Assembly (NCBI RefSeq): GCF_004799515.1
Contig: NZ_SSMX01000003.1
Coordinates: 62,001 to 126,000 of the forward strand
Reading direction: 5' to 3'
DNA: 64,000 bases
DNA from: Phenylobacterium sp.
GTDB taxonomy: Bacteria; Pseudomonadota; Alphaproteobacteria; Caulobacterales; Caulobacteraceae
A program made the translations under genes and the position numbers. This document shows positions 1 to 10,159 of this stretch, one piece after another. Numbering within the stretch: the first letter of the stretch is position 1; each line of letters starts with the position of its first letter. Below the pieces are notes generated by a model. That model saw nothing but the letters and a program-made list of their open reading frames with translations, searched no databases and was not told where the DNA came from.

Positions 1-1233
<1,233 letters not shown>

Positions 1234-1351
1234 GGGGTAAGGCGTCCTTTTGTGGTAGTGCGTCGCAGGTTGGACCGCGCGGGTGCGGCTTTACCATCCG
1301 CCATGCGCACGTCGACTAAATCTGGGTTTCGGATCGTTTCGCGGGAATTCG

Positions 1352-2710
1352 ATGAGCAAACGCGCCTACTTCGGCACTGACGGCATTCGCGGCCAGGCCA
1401 ACCGCTTTCCGATGACCGCCGAGGTCGCCCTGCGGGTCGGCATGGCGGCGGGCAAGCTGTTCATGTCCAAGGACGACCGCCGGCATCTGGTGGTGATCGG
1501 CAAGGACACCCGGCTTTCCGGCTACATGATCGAGGCGGCCCTGGTGGCGGGCTTCGCCAGTGTCGGCATGGACGTGCGCCTGTTCGGCCCGCTGCCGACC
1601 CCGGGCGTGGCCATGATGACCCGCTCGCTGCGCGCCGACCTGGGCGTGATGATCTCGGCCTCGCACAACGCCTTCTCCGACAACGGCATCAAGCTGTTCG
1701 GCGCCGACGGCTTCAAGCTCTCCGACGAACAGGAGATCGAGATCGAGGCCCTGATGGAGCAGGGGCTGCAGGAGAACCTCGCCGCGCCCACGGCGCTGGG
1801 CCGGGTGCAGCGTATCGACGACTGCCAGGCGCGCTACGTGGAGATCGCCAAGGCGACCTTCCCGCGCCGCCTCAGCCTGTCTGGTATGCGCATCGTCATC
1901 GATTGCGCCAACGGCGCCTCCTACAAGGTCGCCCCCGAGGCGCTCTACGAACTGGGCGCCGAGGTGATCCGCATCGGCGTCGCCCCCGACGGCTTCAACA
2001 TCAACGACGAGGTCGGCTCAACCGCGCCGGCGGCCATGCAGAAGGCGGTGAAGGACTACCGCGCCGACATAGGCATCGCGCTCGACGGCGACGCCGACCG
2101 GCTGGTTATCTGCGACGAGAAGGGCCAGGTCGTCGACGGCGACCAGATCATGGCCCTGATCGCCGCCGACTGGGCCAAGCGCGGCAAGCTGCGCGGCGGC
2201 GGGGTGGTGGCGACAGTGATGTCCAACCTCGGCCTCGAGCGGTTCCTGAAGGAGCGCAAACTCAACCTGGAGCGCACGCCGGTGGGCGACCGCTCGGTGA
2301 TGATGCGGATGCGCGAGGGCGGCTTCAACCTGGGCGGCGAGCAGTCCGGCCACATCATCCTGTCGGACTTCTCCACCACCGGCGACGGCCTGCTGGCCGC
2401 CCTGCAGGTGCTGGCGGTGCTGAAGGAGGGCGACGCCCCGATGAGCGCACTGGCCCGCCAGTTCGAGCCCGTGCCGCAGAAGCTGGAGAACGTCCGCTTC
2501 GCCGGCGGAAAGCCGCTGGAGAGCGACGAGGTCAAGGCGGCCATGGCCAGCGCCGAACAGCGCCTGAACGGCTCCGGCCGCATCCTGGTGCGCGCCTCGG
2601 GCACCGAGCCGCTCATCCGCATCATGGCCGAGGGCGACGACGAGAAGCTGGTGAGCCAGGTGGTGAAGGACATCGCCGGCGCCGTGAAGAAGGCCGCCGT
2701 CCCGGCCTAA
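1352..2710 (+). CDS. glmM: Phosphoglucosamine mutase
   Basis: Converts glucosamine-6-phosphate to glucosamine-1-phosphate, directly downstream of GlmS in UDP-GlcNAc synthesis. The 452-residue product starts [14 protein letters not shown], typical of GlmM. It has the phosphoserine loop ISASHN (Ser104), the metal-binding loop DGDADR (245-250) and the C-terminal phosphate-binding [12 protein letters not shown]. An in-frame start 23 codons upstream (1283) is open, but the ATG at 1352 gives the conserved GlmM N-terminus. It is divergent from glmS, so the two pathway genes probably share a regulatory region at 1234-1351. Confidence 0.97.
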   Translation: MSKRAYFGTDGIRGQANRFPMTAEVALRVGMAAGKLFMSKDDRRHLVVIGKDTRLSGYMIEAALVAGFASVGMDVRLFGPLPTPGVAMMTRSLRADLGVMISASHNAFSDNGIKLFGADGFKLSDEQEIEIEALMEQGLQENLAAPTALGRVQRIDDCQARYVEIAKATFPRRLSLSGMRIVIDCANGASYKVAPEALYELGAEVIRIGVAPDGFNINDEVGSTAPAAMQKAVKDYRADIGIALDGDADRLVICDEKGQVVDGDQIMALIAADWAKRGKLRGGGVVATVMSNLGLERFLKERKLNLERTPVGDRSVMMRMREGGFNLGGEQSGHIILSDFSTTGDGLLAALQVLAVLKEGDAPMSALARQFEPVPQKLENVRFAGGKPLESDEVKAAMASAEQRLNGSGRILVRASGTEPLIRIMAEGDDEKLVSQVVKDIAGAVKKAAVPA

Positions 2711-2824
2711 CGGCCCCGTTAACCGATCCTCACAGAACCCTACCCAAGCCGTAAGCTTTATGACAAATTGTCCATGTTGCGCCGCTCGACCGGTGTGACG
2801 TGAAAGAAGAGCTTGGGAGAAAAC

Positions 2825-2986
2825 ATGGCACGACACCTCGCTATCGGGGGTGCGTCGCGCGGGATGGGACGGGGCGTCAGCTCCGTGGCCTGCCTCGCCT
2901 TCGTCGCTCTGCTCGCCGTCGCCTTCTGGGCCGGAGCCGTCTGGATCGGCCAGGCCATGCTGAGCTGGGGCGCCCCGGGGTTATAG
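2825..2986 (+). CDS. Small single-span membrane protein, unknown function
   Basis: A 53-codon frame begins MARHLAIGGA. It has one hydrophobic stretch at about residues 19-46 (VSSVACLAFVALLAVAFWAG and onward), enough for one membrane helix. A GGGAG element ends five bases before the ATG, in the right place for a ribosome binding site. It lies between glmM and the convergent ugd. I do not recognise a family. The evidence is the start context, the open frame and the clear hydrophobic helix. It could still be chance in a high-GC genome. Confidence 0.5.
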   Translation: MARHLAIGGASRGMGRGVSSVACLAFVALLAVAFWAGAVWIGQAMLSWGAPGL

Positions 2987-3006
2987 GGCTAACCCGTCGA
3001 CGCCCG

Positions 3007-4317
3007 TCAGACCGTCGCGCGGCCCACGCTCGCATAGGCGAAGCCCATCGCCCGCATGTCGGCGGGTTTGTAGATGTTGCGCAGGTCCACCAGCACCGGC
3101 GCATTCATCAGGAGCTTGATCCGGTCGAGGTCGAGCGCCCGGAACTGATCCCATTCCGTGACGATCACCAGCACGTCGGCGCCCATGGCGACGTCGTAGG
3201 GGTCGTCCTTGAAATCCACATCGTGCAGCAGCTGGCGCGCCTCGTGGCCGCCCTCGGGGTCGAAGGCCTGCACCTTGGCGCCCCGGTCCTGCAGGGCCGG
3301 GATGATCGCCAGCGAGGGCGCGTCGCGCATGTCGTCGGTGTTGGGCTTGAAGGTCAGGCCCAGGATGCCGACGGTCTTGCCCTTCGGCTCGCCGCCCATG
3401 GCCTTGATGACCTTGCGCGCCATGGCCCGCTTGCGCTCGTCGTTGACCTTCACCGTGGTCTCGACCAGCTCCACCGGCGCGCCGGCGTCGCGGGCCGTGC
3501 GGACGAGCGCGATGGTGTCCTTCGGGAAGCAGGAGCCGCCGTAGCCGGGGCCGGCGTTCAGGAACTTGCCGCCGATTCGCCCATCCAGGCCGATGCCGCG
3601 GGCCACCTGCTGCACGTCGGCGCCGACGGCTTCGCAGAGGTCGGCCATCTCGTTGATGTAGGTGATCTTCAACGCCAGGAAGGCGTTGGCGGCGTACTTG
3701 ATCAGCTCGCTGGTGCGCCGGCTGGTGAACAGGATCGGCGTCTCGTTGAGGTAGAGCGGCCGGTAGAGCTCGCGCATCACCGCCTGGGCGCGCGGGTCCT
3801 CGGTCCCCACCACCACCCGGTCGGGCCGCTTGAAGTCCTCGATGGCCGCGCCCTCGCGCAGGAACTCCGGGTTGGAGACCACCGCGTATTCGGCGTCGGG
3901 ACGCACCCGGCGCAGGATGGCCTCGATCTCGTCGCCGGTGCCCACCGGCACGGTGGACTTGGTGACCACCACGGTGAAGCCGTCGATCAGGCCGGCGATC
4001 TCCTCGGCGGCGGCGTAGACGTAGGAGAGGTCCGCATAGCCGTCGCCGCGCCGCGACGGCGTGCCCACGCCGATGAACACCGCGTCCGCCCCGCGCACCG
4101 CCTCGGTGGCGTCGGTGGAAAAGAACAGGCGGCCGGCCTTGACGTTCTGGGCCACCAGCACGTCCAGGCCGGGCTCATAGATCGGGATGCCGCCGGCCTG
4201 CAGGCGCTCGATCTTGCCGGCGTCCTTGTCGATGCAGGTCACCGTGTGCCCGAAGTCGGCGAAACAGGCGCCGCTGACGAGGCCCACATAGCCCGTCCCG
4301 ATCATCGCCACATGCAT
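3007..4317 (-). CDS. ugd: UDP-glucose 6-dehydrogenase
   Basis: Oxidises UDP-glucose to UDP-glucuronate with two NAD+, feeding capsule, exopolysaccharide and LPS sugar synthesis. The 436-residue protein opens with the Rossmann motif GTGYVG (7-12). It has the family hallmarks NPEFLREGAA and the catalytic cysteine in GPGYGGSCFPKDT (Cys263), followed by the C-terminal UDP-binding domain (GLTFKPNTDDMRDAPS). The length is normal. It diverges from the DegP-type protease at 4570, with a 252-base intergenic region holding both promoters. Neighbouring genes (glmS, glmM, phosphomannomutase, KpsF) also handle envelope sugars. Confidence 0.96.
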   Translation of the reverse strand: MHVAMIGTGYVGLVSGACFADFGHTVTCIDKDAGKIERLQAGGIPIYEPGLDVLVAQNVKAGRLFFSTDATEAVRGADAVFIGVGTPSRRGDGYADLSYVYAAAEEIAGLIDGFTVVVTKSTVPVGTGDEIEAILRRVRPDAEYAVVSNPEFLREGAAIEDFKRPDRVVVGTEDPRAQAVMRELYRPLYLNETPILFTSRRTSELIKYAANAFLALKITYINEMADLCEAVGADVQQVARGIGLDGRIGGKFLNAGPGYGGSCFPKDTIALVRTARDAGAPVELVETTVKVNDERKRAMARKVIKAMGGEPKGKTVGILGLTFKPNTDDMRDAPSLAIIPALQDRGAKVQAFDPEGGHEARQLLHDVDFKDDPYDVAMGADVLVIVTEWDQFRALDLDRIKLLMNAPVLVDLRNIYKPADMRAMGFAYASVGRATV

Positions 4318-4569
4318 GGAAGAGGTCCCTCGGTCCGCTCGCGGGCGCTTTCAGCATGGGCGCGCGCGATCCGCTAGCCGTCCTAGGCCGCAAAGGTGAA
4401 TTTTGTCCGCGCCGGGCGCTTCGCCCCTGCCGGAGGGGCAAGCTATGCCGCAATCTTGCCGGGAGTCTGACACCCCCTCGTCCAACGTCGGTCATCGATC
4501 CGCGCCCAGTAGGGCGTAAAAGGGGTGTTGTGAGGCCCGTCGGGGCCTCGGAAAAGGTCAACCCACGAG
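4318..4569. promoter_or_regulatory. Divergent intergenic region between ugd and the DegP-type gene
   Basis: 252 bases separate the start codons of ugd (minus) and the protease gene (plus). Both promoters must lie here unless they are distal. I do not see a convincing sigma-70 pair, an ECF-type GGAAC -35 box or a clear operator palindrome. Confidence 0.4.
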
Positions 4570-6081
4570 ATGCAAACGAACAGATCGTTCCTGAAATTCG
4601 GCGTGGCCGCGGCCGCGCTCAGCCTGTCGGCCGCCGGCGGCTACGCTGTCCACGCCGCCGCCGGCCCTGGCGGGGCGGTGAACGCCCAGCCCGTCGCCCC
4701 GGTGACCGGCGCGGCGCCCGCCTCCTTCGCCGACATCGTCCAGCGCGTGGCGCCGGCGGTGGTCTCCATCGAGGTCGAGGGCAAGGCTGGCCCGCACCGG
4801 ATCGTCGAGGGCCTGGGTGGCGGCGACGGCGACGACGACGACGCCCCGCAAGGCCTGCCGCCGGAACTGCGGCGCTTCTTCCAGCAGGGCCCGAGCGGCG
4901 GCCAGGCCCCGGCCCAGCCTATGCGCGCGGCCGGCTCCGGCTTCTTCATCGCCGCCGACGGCTACCTGGTGACCAACAACCACGTGGTCGAGAACGCCGA
5001 CAAGATCACCGTCCACACCTCCGACGACCGAACCTTCAAGGCCCGCATCGTCGGCCGCGATCCGGCCACGGACCTGGCGGTGTTGAAGGTCGAGGGGACG
5101 AACCTGCCCTTCGTCAGCTTCGAGGACCGCGCCAAGCCGCGGGTCGGCGACTGGGTGGTGGCGGTCGGCAACCCCTTCAACCTGGGCGGCACGGCCACGG
5201 CCGGCATCGTCTCGGCCCTGGGCCGCAAGAACCTCTCGGAGTCCAGCTACGTCGACTACATGCAGATCGACGCGCCGATCAACCGCGGCAACTCCGGTGG
5301 GCCGACCTTCGACCTGTCCGGCCGGGTGGTGGGCGTCAACACCATGATCTTCTCGCCCACGGGCGGGTCGGTGGGCATCGGCTTCGACATCCCCGCCGAC
5401 GTGGTGGCCCAGGTCTCCAAGCAGCTGATCTCCACGGGCAAGGTCTCCCGCGGCTTCATAGGCGCCTCGGTGCAGGACGTCACCTCCGACATCGCCGAGA
5501 GCCTGGGCGTCAAAGACAAGGGCGCCTTGGTGGCCGAGGTCACGCCGGACGGCCCGTCGGCCATGGCCGGCCTCAAGCCCGGCGACATGATCCTGAAGGT
5601 CAACGGCCAGCCGATCGCCAGCGCCTCGGACCTGACCCGCGCCGTGGGCATGGCCAAAGCCGGCGACACCATCCACCTGGAGGTGCGCCGCGACGGCCAG
5701 GTGCGCGATATCGCCGTCCGCTCGGGTCTGCGCCCCTCGGAAGAGGCGATCGCCCTCAACGGCCGCGGCGCGGGCCCCGGCGGCGGGGATGCGGAAGCCG
5801 ACGGGCGCACCCTGGGCGCGCTCGGCCTGCAGATCGCTCCCGATCTGCAGCAGGGCGGCGGCGTGCGGGTGGCCGGCGTCGACGGCGGCTCGGACGCGGC
5901 CCAGAAGGGCCTGAAGCGCGGCGACCTGATCCTGCGGGTCGGTGACCGGGCGACCAACACGCCCGCCGACCTGAAGGCCGCCGTGGCCGACGCCAAGAAG
6001 TCCGGCAAGAAGTCGGTGCTGCTGTTCGTCGCCCGTGGCGGCGTGCACACCTTCATCCCGGTGGAGATCGGCGAAGGCTGA
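4570..6081 (+). CDS. DegP/HtrA-family periplasmic serine endoprotease
   Basis: An exported trypsin-fold protease and chaperone that handles misfolded envelope proteins. The 503-residue product has an N-terminal signal segment (residues 8-30). The catalytic triad is His138 (in TNNHVVENADK), Asp168 (in PATDLAVLKV) and Ser242 (in NRGNSGGP). Two PDZ domains follow, at about 275-365 and 405-500; the second ends in FVARGGVHTFIPVEIGEG. An acidic run GDGDDDDA near residue 85-92 lies in the LA-loop region. The gene is single and ends at an intrinsic terminator (6108-6140). It belongs to the Do/MucD type; which paralogue cannot be told from this window. Confidence 0.94.
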   Translation: MQTNRSFLKFGVAAAALSLSAAGGYAVHAAAGPGGAVNAQPVAPVTGAAPASFADIVQRVAPAVVSIEVEGKAGPHRIVEGLGGGDGDDDDAPQGLPPELRRFFQQGPSGGQAPAQPMRAAGSGFFIAADGYLVTNNHVVENADKITVHTSDDRTFKARIVGRDPATDLAVLKVEGTNLPFVSFEDRAKPRVGDWVVAVGNPFNLGGTATAGIVSALGRKNLSESSYVDYMQIDAPINRGNSGGPTFDLSGRVVGVNTMIFSPTGGSVGIGFDIPADVVAQVSKQLISTGKVSRGFIGASVQDVTSDIAESLGVKDKGALVAEVTPDGPSAMAGLKPGDMILKVNGQPIASASDLTRAVGMAKAGDTIHLEVRRDGQVRDIAVRSGLRPSEEAIALNGRGAGPGGGDAEADGRTLGALGLQIAPDLQQGGGVRVAGVDGGSDAAQKGLKRGDLILRVGDRATNTPADLKAAVADAKKSGKKSVLLFVARGGVHTFIPVEIGEG

Positions 6082-6107
6082 ACGCCGGCTCAAGGTTGAC
6101 CGAAGAA

Positions 6108-6140
6108 GCCCGCCCGGCGCCAGCCGCGGCGGGCTTTTTT
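6108..6140 (+). terminator. Rho-independent terminator after the DegP-type gene
   Basis: A 7-bp perfect stem GCCCGCC/GGCGGGC (6108-6114 with 6128-6134) is followed at once by six T residues (6135-6140). It lies 27 bases after the protease stop codon. It also lies at the convergent end of the BON gene on the other strand, but there the stem is followed only by CTTCTTC. Confidence 0.8.
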
Positions 6141-6162
6141 CGCGCCGCCCTCCGAGCGGCCG

Positions 6163-6399
6163 TCAGCCCTCGATGCGCATGGCGTGGCGCACGCAGGTGA
6201 CGCCGTCGACGCCGGCGGCGGTCTCCAGGGCCTCGACGGCCTCGCTTTCGGAGAACACCCGGCCTTCCAGCCGCACCGCGCCGGCTTCGACGCTGACGGC
6301 GATGTCGCAGGGGGCTCGGCCGTGGGCCTTGAAGAGCCGGTCCTGCACCTCCACGCGGATCCGCAGGTCGGCGATCGGATAGGTGTTGAGGTCGTGCAT
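6163..6399 (-). CDS. BON-domain protein
   Basis: A 78-residue protein that is essentially one BON domain: DLRIRVEVQDRLF, then a beta strand IAVSVEAGAVRLEGRV, then SEAVEALETAAGVDGVTCVRHAM. BON domains bind membranes or phospholipids, or act as small modules in envelope and osmotic-stress proteins. There is no signal peptide, so it is cytoplasmic or a partner module. It is the last gene of a minus-strand run (small membrane protein, kpsF-like, phosphomannomutase, BON), with 91 bases between it and the upstream stop, so it may have its own promoter. Confidence 0.75.
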   Translation of the reverse strand: MHDLNTYPIADLRIRVEVQDRLFKAHGRAPCDIAVSVEAGAVRLEGRVFSESEAVEALETAAGVDGVTCVRHAMRIEG

Positions 6400-6490
6400 C
6401 GCCTCGTCCCCTAATCTTTGAGTTTGGCGAACCTTGGCTAGGCCCCAGAAGGATACACCTGCCGGCCGCCGGCCGCAGCCGGGGCGGCGA

Positions 6491-7993
6491 TCAAATCTCC
6501 TGGTTGTAGGCGCCCACCTGCGGGCGTTTCGCCAGCCTGGGCTTCACCTCTTCGCGGAACAGGGCGCGCATGTCGTCCTCGCTGCGGGTGCTCTCCACCA
6601 CCACCACGATCTCCGGCTTGTTGGAGGAGGCGCGCACCAGGACCCAGGAGCCGTCCTCCAGCGCCACGCGGACGCCGTTGACGGTGATCAGGTCGGCGAT
6701 CTTGCGCCCCAGGATGGTCCCGCCAGCGTCGCGCAGGGCGGTGTATTCGGCGACCACGTCGTCGACCAGGCCGTACTTCACCTCGTCGGCCACGTGCGGG
6801 CTCATGGTCAGCGAGGTCCAGGCCACCGGCAGGCCCTTCTTCAGGTCGGAGAGCTTCTGGCCGGGGTTGCGGTCCAGCATGGAAAGCACGGCGGCGGCGG
6901 CCACGATGCCGTCGTCATAGCCGCGCCCGATCGGCGGATTGAAGAAGAAGTGGCCGGACTTCTCGAAGCCCGCCAGCGCGCCCAGCTCGGCGGTCTTGCG
7001 CTTGATGTAGGAGTGGCCGGTCTTCCAATAGACGGTCTTGGCGCCATTGGCCTTCAGCACCTCGTCGGTGGCGAACAGGCCGGTGGACTTCACGTCGACC
7101 ACGAAGGTCGCGTTCTTGTGCAGGCCGGACAGGTCGCGGGCCAGCATCAGGCCGATCTTGTCGGCGAAGATCTCCTCGCCCTCGTCGTCCACCACGCCGC
7201 AGCGGTCGCCGTCGCCGTCGAAGCCCAGCGCCAGGTCCGCGCCGTGGGCGCGCACCTGCTCGGCCATGGCGTGCAGCATGACGTGGTCTTCCGGGTTCGG
7301 ATTGTACTTCGGGAAGGTCCAGTCGAGCTCGCAGTCCATCTCGATGACCTCGGCCACGCCCATGCGGCGCAGGGCTTCAGGCGCGAAGGCGCCGGCCGTG
7401 CCGTTGCCGCAGGCGCAGACCACCCGCAGCTTGCGCGTCAGGCTGGCGCGGCTGGCGGCGTCGGCGATGTAGCGCTCGGCCACCTCGCCCACATGCGCCA
7501 GGCTGCCCTCCGGCCGCTGCTTCCAGGTCCCGGAGAGCACGATCTCCTTCAGCCGGCCCATCTCGTCGGGGCCGAAGGTCAGCGGGCGTTGCGCGCCCAT
7601 CTTCACGCCGGTCCAGCCGTTCTCGTTGTGGCTGGCGGTGACCATGGCCACGCAGGGGGCGTCGAGGTCGAACTGGGCGAAATAGGCCATGGGCGACGTC
7701 GCCAGGCCGATGTCGATCACCTCGCATCCGGCGGCCACCAGGCCGATGGTTAGCGCCTGCTTGATGCTGAGCGAATAGGAGCGGAAGTCGTGGCCGACCA
7801 CGATCCGCTTCTGGCCCAGTTCGTGGATATAGGTGCCGAGGCCCAGGCCCAGCGCCTGGACGCCCAACAGGTTGATCTCCGGCCCGAACAGCCAGCGCGC
7901 GTCGTATTCGCGGAAGCCCGTGGCCTTCACCAGCGGCTGGTTCTCGAAGTCGAAGGTATTGGCGACAAGGTCGGCGCGGGGGGCTGGCAGCAT
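6491..7993 (-). CDS. Phosphomannomutase/phosphoglucomutase
   Basis: Interconverts hexose-6- and hexose-1-phosphates, supplying mannose-1-P or glucose-1-P for GDP-mannose or UDP-glucose and hence surface polysaccharide. It is a 500-residue alpha-D-phosphohexomutase with the catalytic serine in TASHNENGWTG (Ser121), the metal loop DGDGDRCG and the C-terminal phosphate-binding segment VRASSNKPEIVVVVES. The variant RASSNKP, instead of RxSGTEP, is that of the ManB/AlgC type rather than GlmM. It lies 110 bases after the KpsF-like gene on the same strand. Substrate preference cannot be read from sequence, so no symbol is given. Confidence 0.92.
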   Translation of the reverse strand: MLPAPRADLVANTFDFENQPLVKATGFREYDARWLFGPEINLLGVQALGLGLGTYIHELGQKRIVVGHDFRSYSLSIKQALTIGLVAAGCEVIDIGLATSPMAYFAQFDLDAPCVAMVTASHNENGWTGVKMGAQRPLTFGPDEMGRLKEIVLSGTWKQRPEGSLAHVGEVAERYIADAASRASLTRKLRVVCACGNGTAGAFAPEALRRMGVAEVIEMDCELDWTFPKYNPNPEDHVMLHAMAEQVRAHGADLALGFDGDGDRCGVVDDEGEEIFADKIGLMLARDLSGLHKNATFVVDVKSTGLFATDEVLKANGAKTVYWKTGHSYIKRKTAELGALAGFEKSGHFFFNPPIGRGYDDGIVAAAAVLSMLDRNPGQKLSDLKKGLPVAWTSLTMSPHVADEVKYGLVDDVVAEYTALRDAGGTILGRKIADLITVNGVRVALEDGSWVLVRASSNKPEIVVVVESTRSEDDMRALFREEVKPRLAKRPQVGAYNQEI

Positions 7994-8103
7994 TTGGGCT
8001 CCGAAGGAATGCGGGGCGTCGGACGGGCGACAGGCTTAGCGCCCGTATCCTTCGCCTTTGTGTACGTCTGTCTTCCCTGTACGGCGCGCGCCGGGTTTTG
8101 GCT

Positions 8104-9069
8104 CTACATCACCCCGGCGCGCAACAGGTCGTGGATGTGCAGTATGCCCACCGGCCGCGCGTCTTCGACCACGAAGAGGACGGTGACCGCGGGCGGCGGG
8201 TCGCTCATCAGGGCCAGGGCCTCCGAGGCCAGCATGCCGGGCGGCACGGTCTTCTTCGGCCCCGGCGTCATCACCTCGCCGGCGGTATGGTCCATCAGGC
8301 CGGTGATGTGGCGGCGCAGGTCGCCATCGGTGATCGCCCCGGTCAGGCCGCCGTCCGGACCGGTCACGCCGACAATCCCCCAACGCTTTTCGGTCATCAC
8401 CAGCAGGGCTTCGTGCATCGGCGTCTCGGCGCCGACCAGTGGCAATTCGCCGAAACCGTGCATCAGATCGCCGACCGTGCGCAGCATTGCGCCGAGTTTG
8501 CCGCCGGGATGGAAGACCCGGAAGTCCTGCGGCTTGAACCCCCGCCGCTCCAGCAACGCCACGGCGAGCGCATCGCCCAGGGCCAGCTGCAGGGTGGTGG
8601 AGGTGGTCGGCGCATTCAGCTCGTCGGCGGCCTCGGGGGCGTCGGGGATGGCCAGCACAATGTCGGCGGCGCGGCCCAGCGCGCTCTGCGGCTGGGCGGT
8701 GATGGCGATCAGCGGGATGGCGAAGCGCTTGGCGTAGGCGATAACGTCGGCCAGCTCGCGGGTCTCGCCGGTCTTGGAAAGCGCCAGGATCACATCGTCG
8801 GCGCCGATCATGCCGAGGTCGCCGTGGCTGGCCTCGGTGGCGTGGACGAACATGGCCACCGAGCCGGTGGAGGCGAGGGTGGCGGCGATCTTGCGGGCGA
8901 TGTGGCCGGACTTGCCGATGCCGGTGGCGACGATCCGGCCCTTCGCGGCGAACAGGGTCTCCACGGCCTGGACGAAGGCTTCGTCGAGGGCGGCGGCCAG
9001 TTGCTGCAGCCCCTCGGCTTCGGCGGCCAGCACCCGGCGGCCGACGGCGATGGCGTCGAAGCCGGTCAC
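8104..9069 (-). CDS. KpsF/GutQ-family D-arabinose-5-phosphate isomerase
   Basis: Converts ribulose-5-phosphate to arabinose-5-phosphate, the precursor of Kdo in LPS. The protein (321 residues from a GTG start) has a SIS domain at about 35-170 (GRIVATGIGKSGHIARK, HATEASHGDLGMI, LALSKTGETREL). Two CBS domains follow at about 200-321 (DLMHGFGELPLV, GAITDGDLRRHI, ending ILHIHDLLRAGVM). The frame stays open far upstream, to 10368, but that part is antisense to gpmA and has no homology character. The GTG at 9069 gives the family length, although its ribosome binding site is weak. It sits between a small membrane protein and a phosphomannomutase on the same strand. Confidence 0.92.
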   Translation of the reverse strand: MTGFDAIAVGRRVLAAEAEGLQQLAAALDEAFVQAVETLFAAKGRIVATGIGKSGHIARKIAATLASTGSVAMFVHATEASHGDLGMIGADDVILALSKTGETRELADVIAYAKRFAIPLIAITAQPQSALGRAADIVLAIPDAPEAADELNAPTTSTTLQLALGDALAVALLERRGFKPQDFRVFHPGGKLGAMLRTVGDLMHGFGELPLVGAETPMHEALLVMTEKRWGIVGVTGPDGGLTGAITDGDLRRHITGLMDHTAGEVMTPGPKKTVPPGMLASEALALMSDPPPAVTVLFVVEDARPVGILHIHDLLRAGVM

Positions 9070-9091
9070 CGCCGGATCGCGCCGCGCCGGA

Positions 9092-9337
9092 TCACTGGCC
9101 TGGGCCAAGCGCCTGGACCTGCATGTCGCGCATGGCGCCGCGCTGCTGGTTGATGCGCCGCTGGTTGGCGGCGGCCTCGCGCGCCATGGCCGCCTGCATC
9201 TCCGGCGTCCGCTGGATCGGCGTGTGGCCAAAGGGCTTGTGCGAGCGGTCGCCCCAGCCCTGCGGCCAGTCGTTGGCGAGGGCGATGGCCGCGGCGGCCA
9301 GCAGGACGAGCGCCGGCAGGTAGAAACGATCCAACAT
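9092..9337 (-). CDS. Small membrane-anchored protein, unknown function
   Basis: An 81-residue protein with an N-terminal hydrophobic helix (YLPALVLLAAAAIAL, residues 6-20) and a polar tail rich in Gln, Arg and Met (about 50-81, including QRRINQQRGAMRDMQ). It ends 22 bases before the GTG start of the KpsF-like gene, so the two are probably cotranscribed and coupled. I do not recognise the family. The topology suggests an inner-membrane anchor with a short soluble tail. Confidence 0.6.
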   Translation of the reverse strand: MLDRFYLPALVLLAAAAIALANDWPQGWGDRSHKPFGHTPIQRTPEMQAAMAREAAANQRRINQQRGAMRDMQVQALGPGQ

Positions 9338-9441
9338 GGCATTGGTCTATAGCCGCAACGCGGTGGCCGGACCAAGGCGTTGCGTCGCGGGACCCAAGGT
9401 CTAGAAAGCGCCAGCCCGCCATTCTCAAGGAGTCTCCCGCC

Positions 9442-10152
9442 TTGCCGACCCTGATCCTGCTGCGCCACGGCCAGAGCCAGTGGAACCTCGAGGACCGCTT
9501 CACCGGCTGGGTGGATGTCGACCTGACGCCGGAAGGCGAGGCCCAGGCGAAGAAGGGCGGCGAACTGATCGCACAGGCCGGCATCGCCATCGACCGCTGC
9601 TTCACCTCGGTGCTGACCCGGGCGATCCGGACGTCCTGGCTGGCGCTGGCGGCGGCGAAGCAGGCCTTCGTGCCAGAGGTGAAGCACTGGCGGCTGAACG
9701 AGCGCCACTACGGCGGCCTGACCGGGCTCAACAAGACCGAGACCGCCGCGGAGCACGGCGAGGCGCAGGTCAGGATCTGGCGCCGCTCGTACGACATCCC
9801 GCCGCCGCCGCTGGCGCCCGGCGGCGAATACGACTTCAGCCGGGACCGCCGCTATCACGGCGCCCACCTGCCCGATACCGAGAGCCTGGCCACCACCCTG
9901 GAGCGGGTGCAGCCCTACTGGGCGTCGAACATCGTGCCCTGCCTGAAGGCCGGTGAGACCCTGCTGGTCGCCGCGCACGGCAACTCCCTGCGCGCCATCG
10001 TCAAGCTGCTCTTCGATGTCTCCGGCGAGGCCATCGTCGGCGTCGAGATCCCCACCGGCAACCCCCTGCTGATCGAGCTCGACGAGGCGCTGAAGCCGAC
10101 CAGCGCCCGTTACCTCGACGAGGCGCGCGCCCAGCCGCTGCCGGCGCTCTAG
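9442..10152 (+). CDS. gpmA: 2,3-bisphosphoglycerate-dependent phosphoglycerate mutase
   Basis: Interconverts 3- and 2-phosphoglycerate in glycolysis and gluconeogenesis. The 236-residue product carries the phosphohistidine motif LRHGQSQWN (His9), the GpmA signature NERHYGGLTGLNK (Glu87) and the second catalytic histidine in AAHGNSLRAIVK (His179). The start is TTG at 9442, which gives the expected N-terminus PTLILLRHG and is preceded by AAGGAG nine bases upstream. The next gene starts 7 bases after the stop, so the two are likely cotranscribed. Confidence 0.95.
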   Translation: MPTLILLRHGQSQWNLEDRFTGWVDVDLTPEGEAQAKKGGELIAQAGIAIDRCFTSVLTRAIRTSWLALAAAKQAFVPEVKHWRLNERHYGGLTGLNKTETAAEHGEAQVRIWRRSYDIPPPPLAPGGEYDFSRDRRYHGAHLPDTESLATTLERVQPYWASNIVPCLKAGETLLVAAHGNSLRAIVKLLFDVSGEAIVGVEIPTGNPLLIELDEALKPTSARYLDEARAQPLPAL

Positions 10153-10159
10153 GCCGGCG

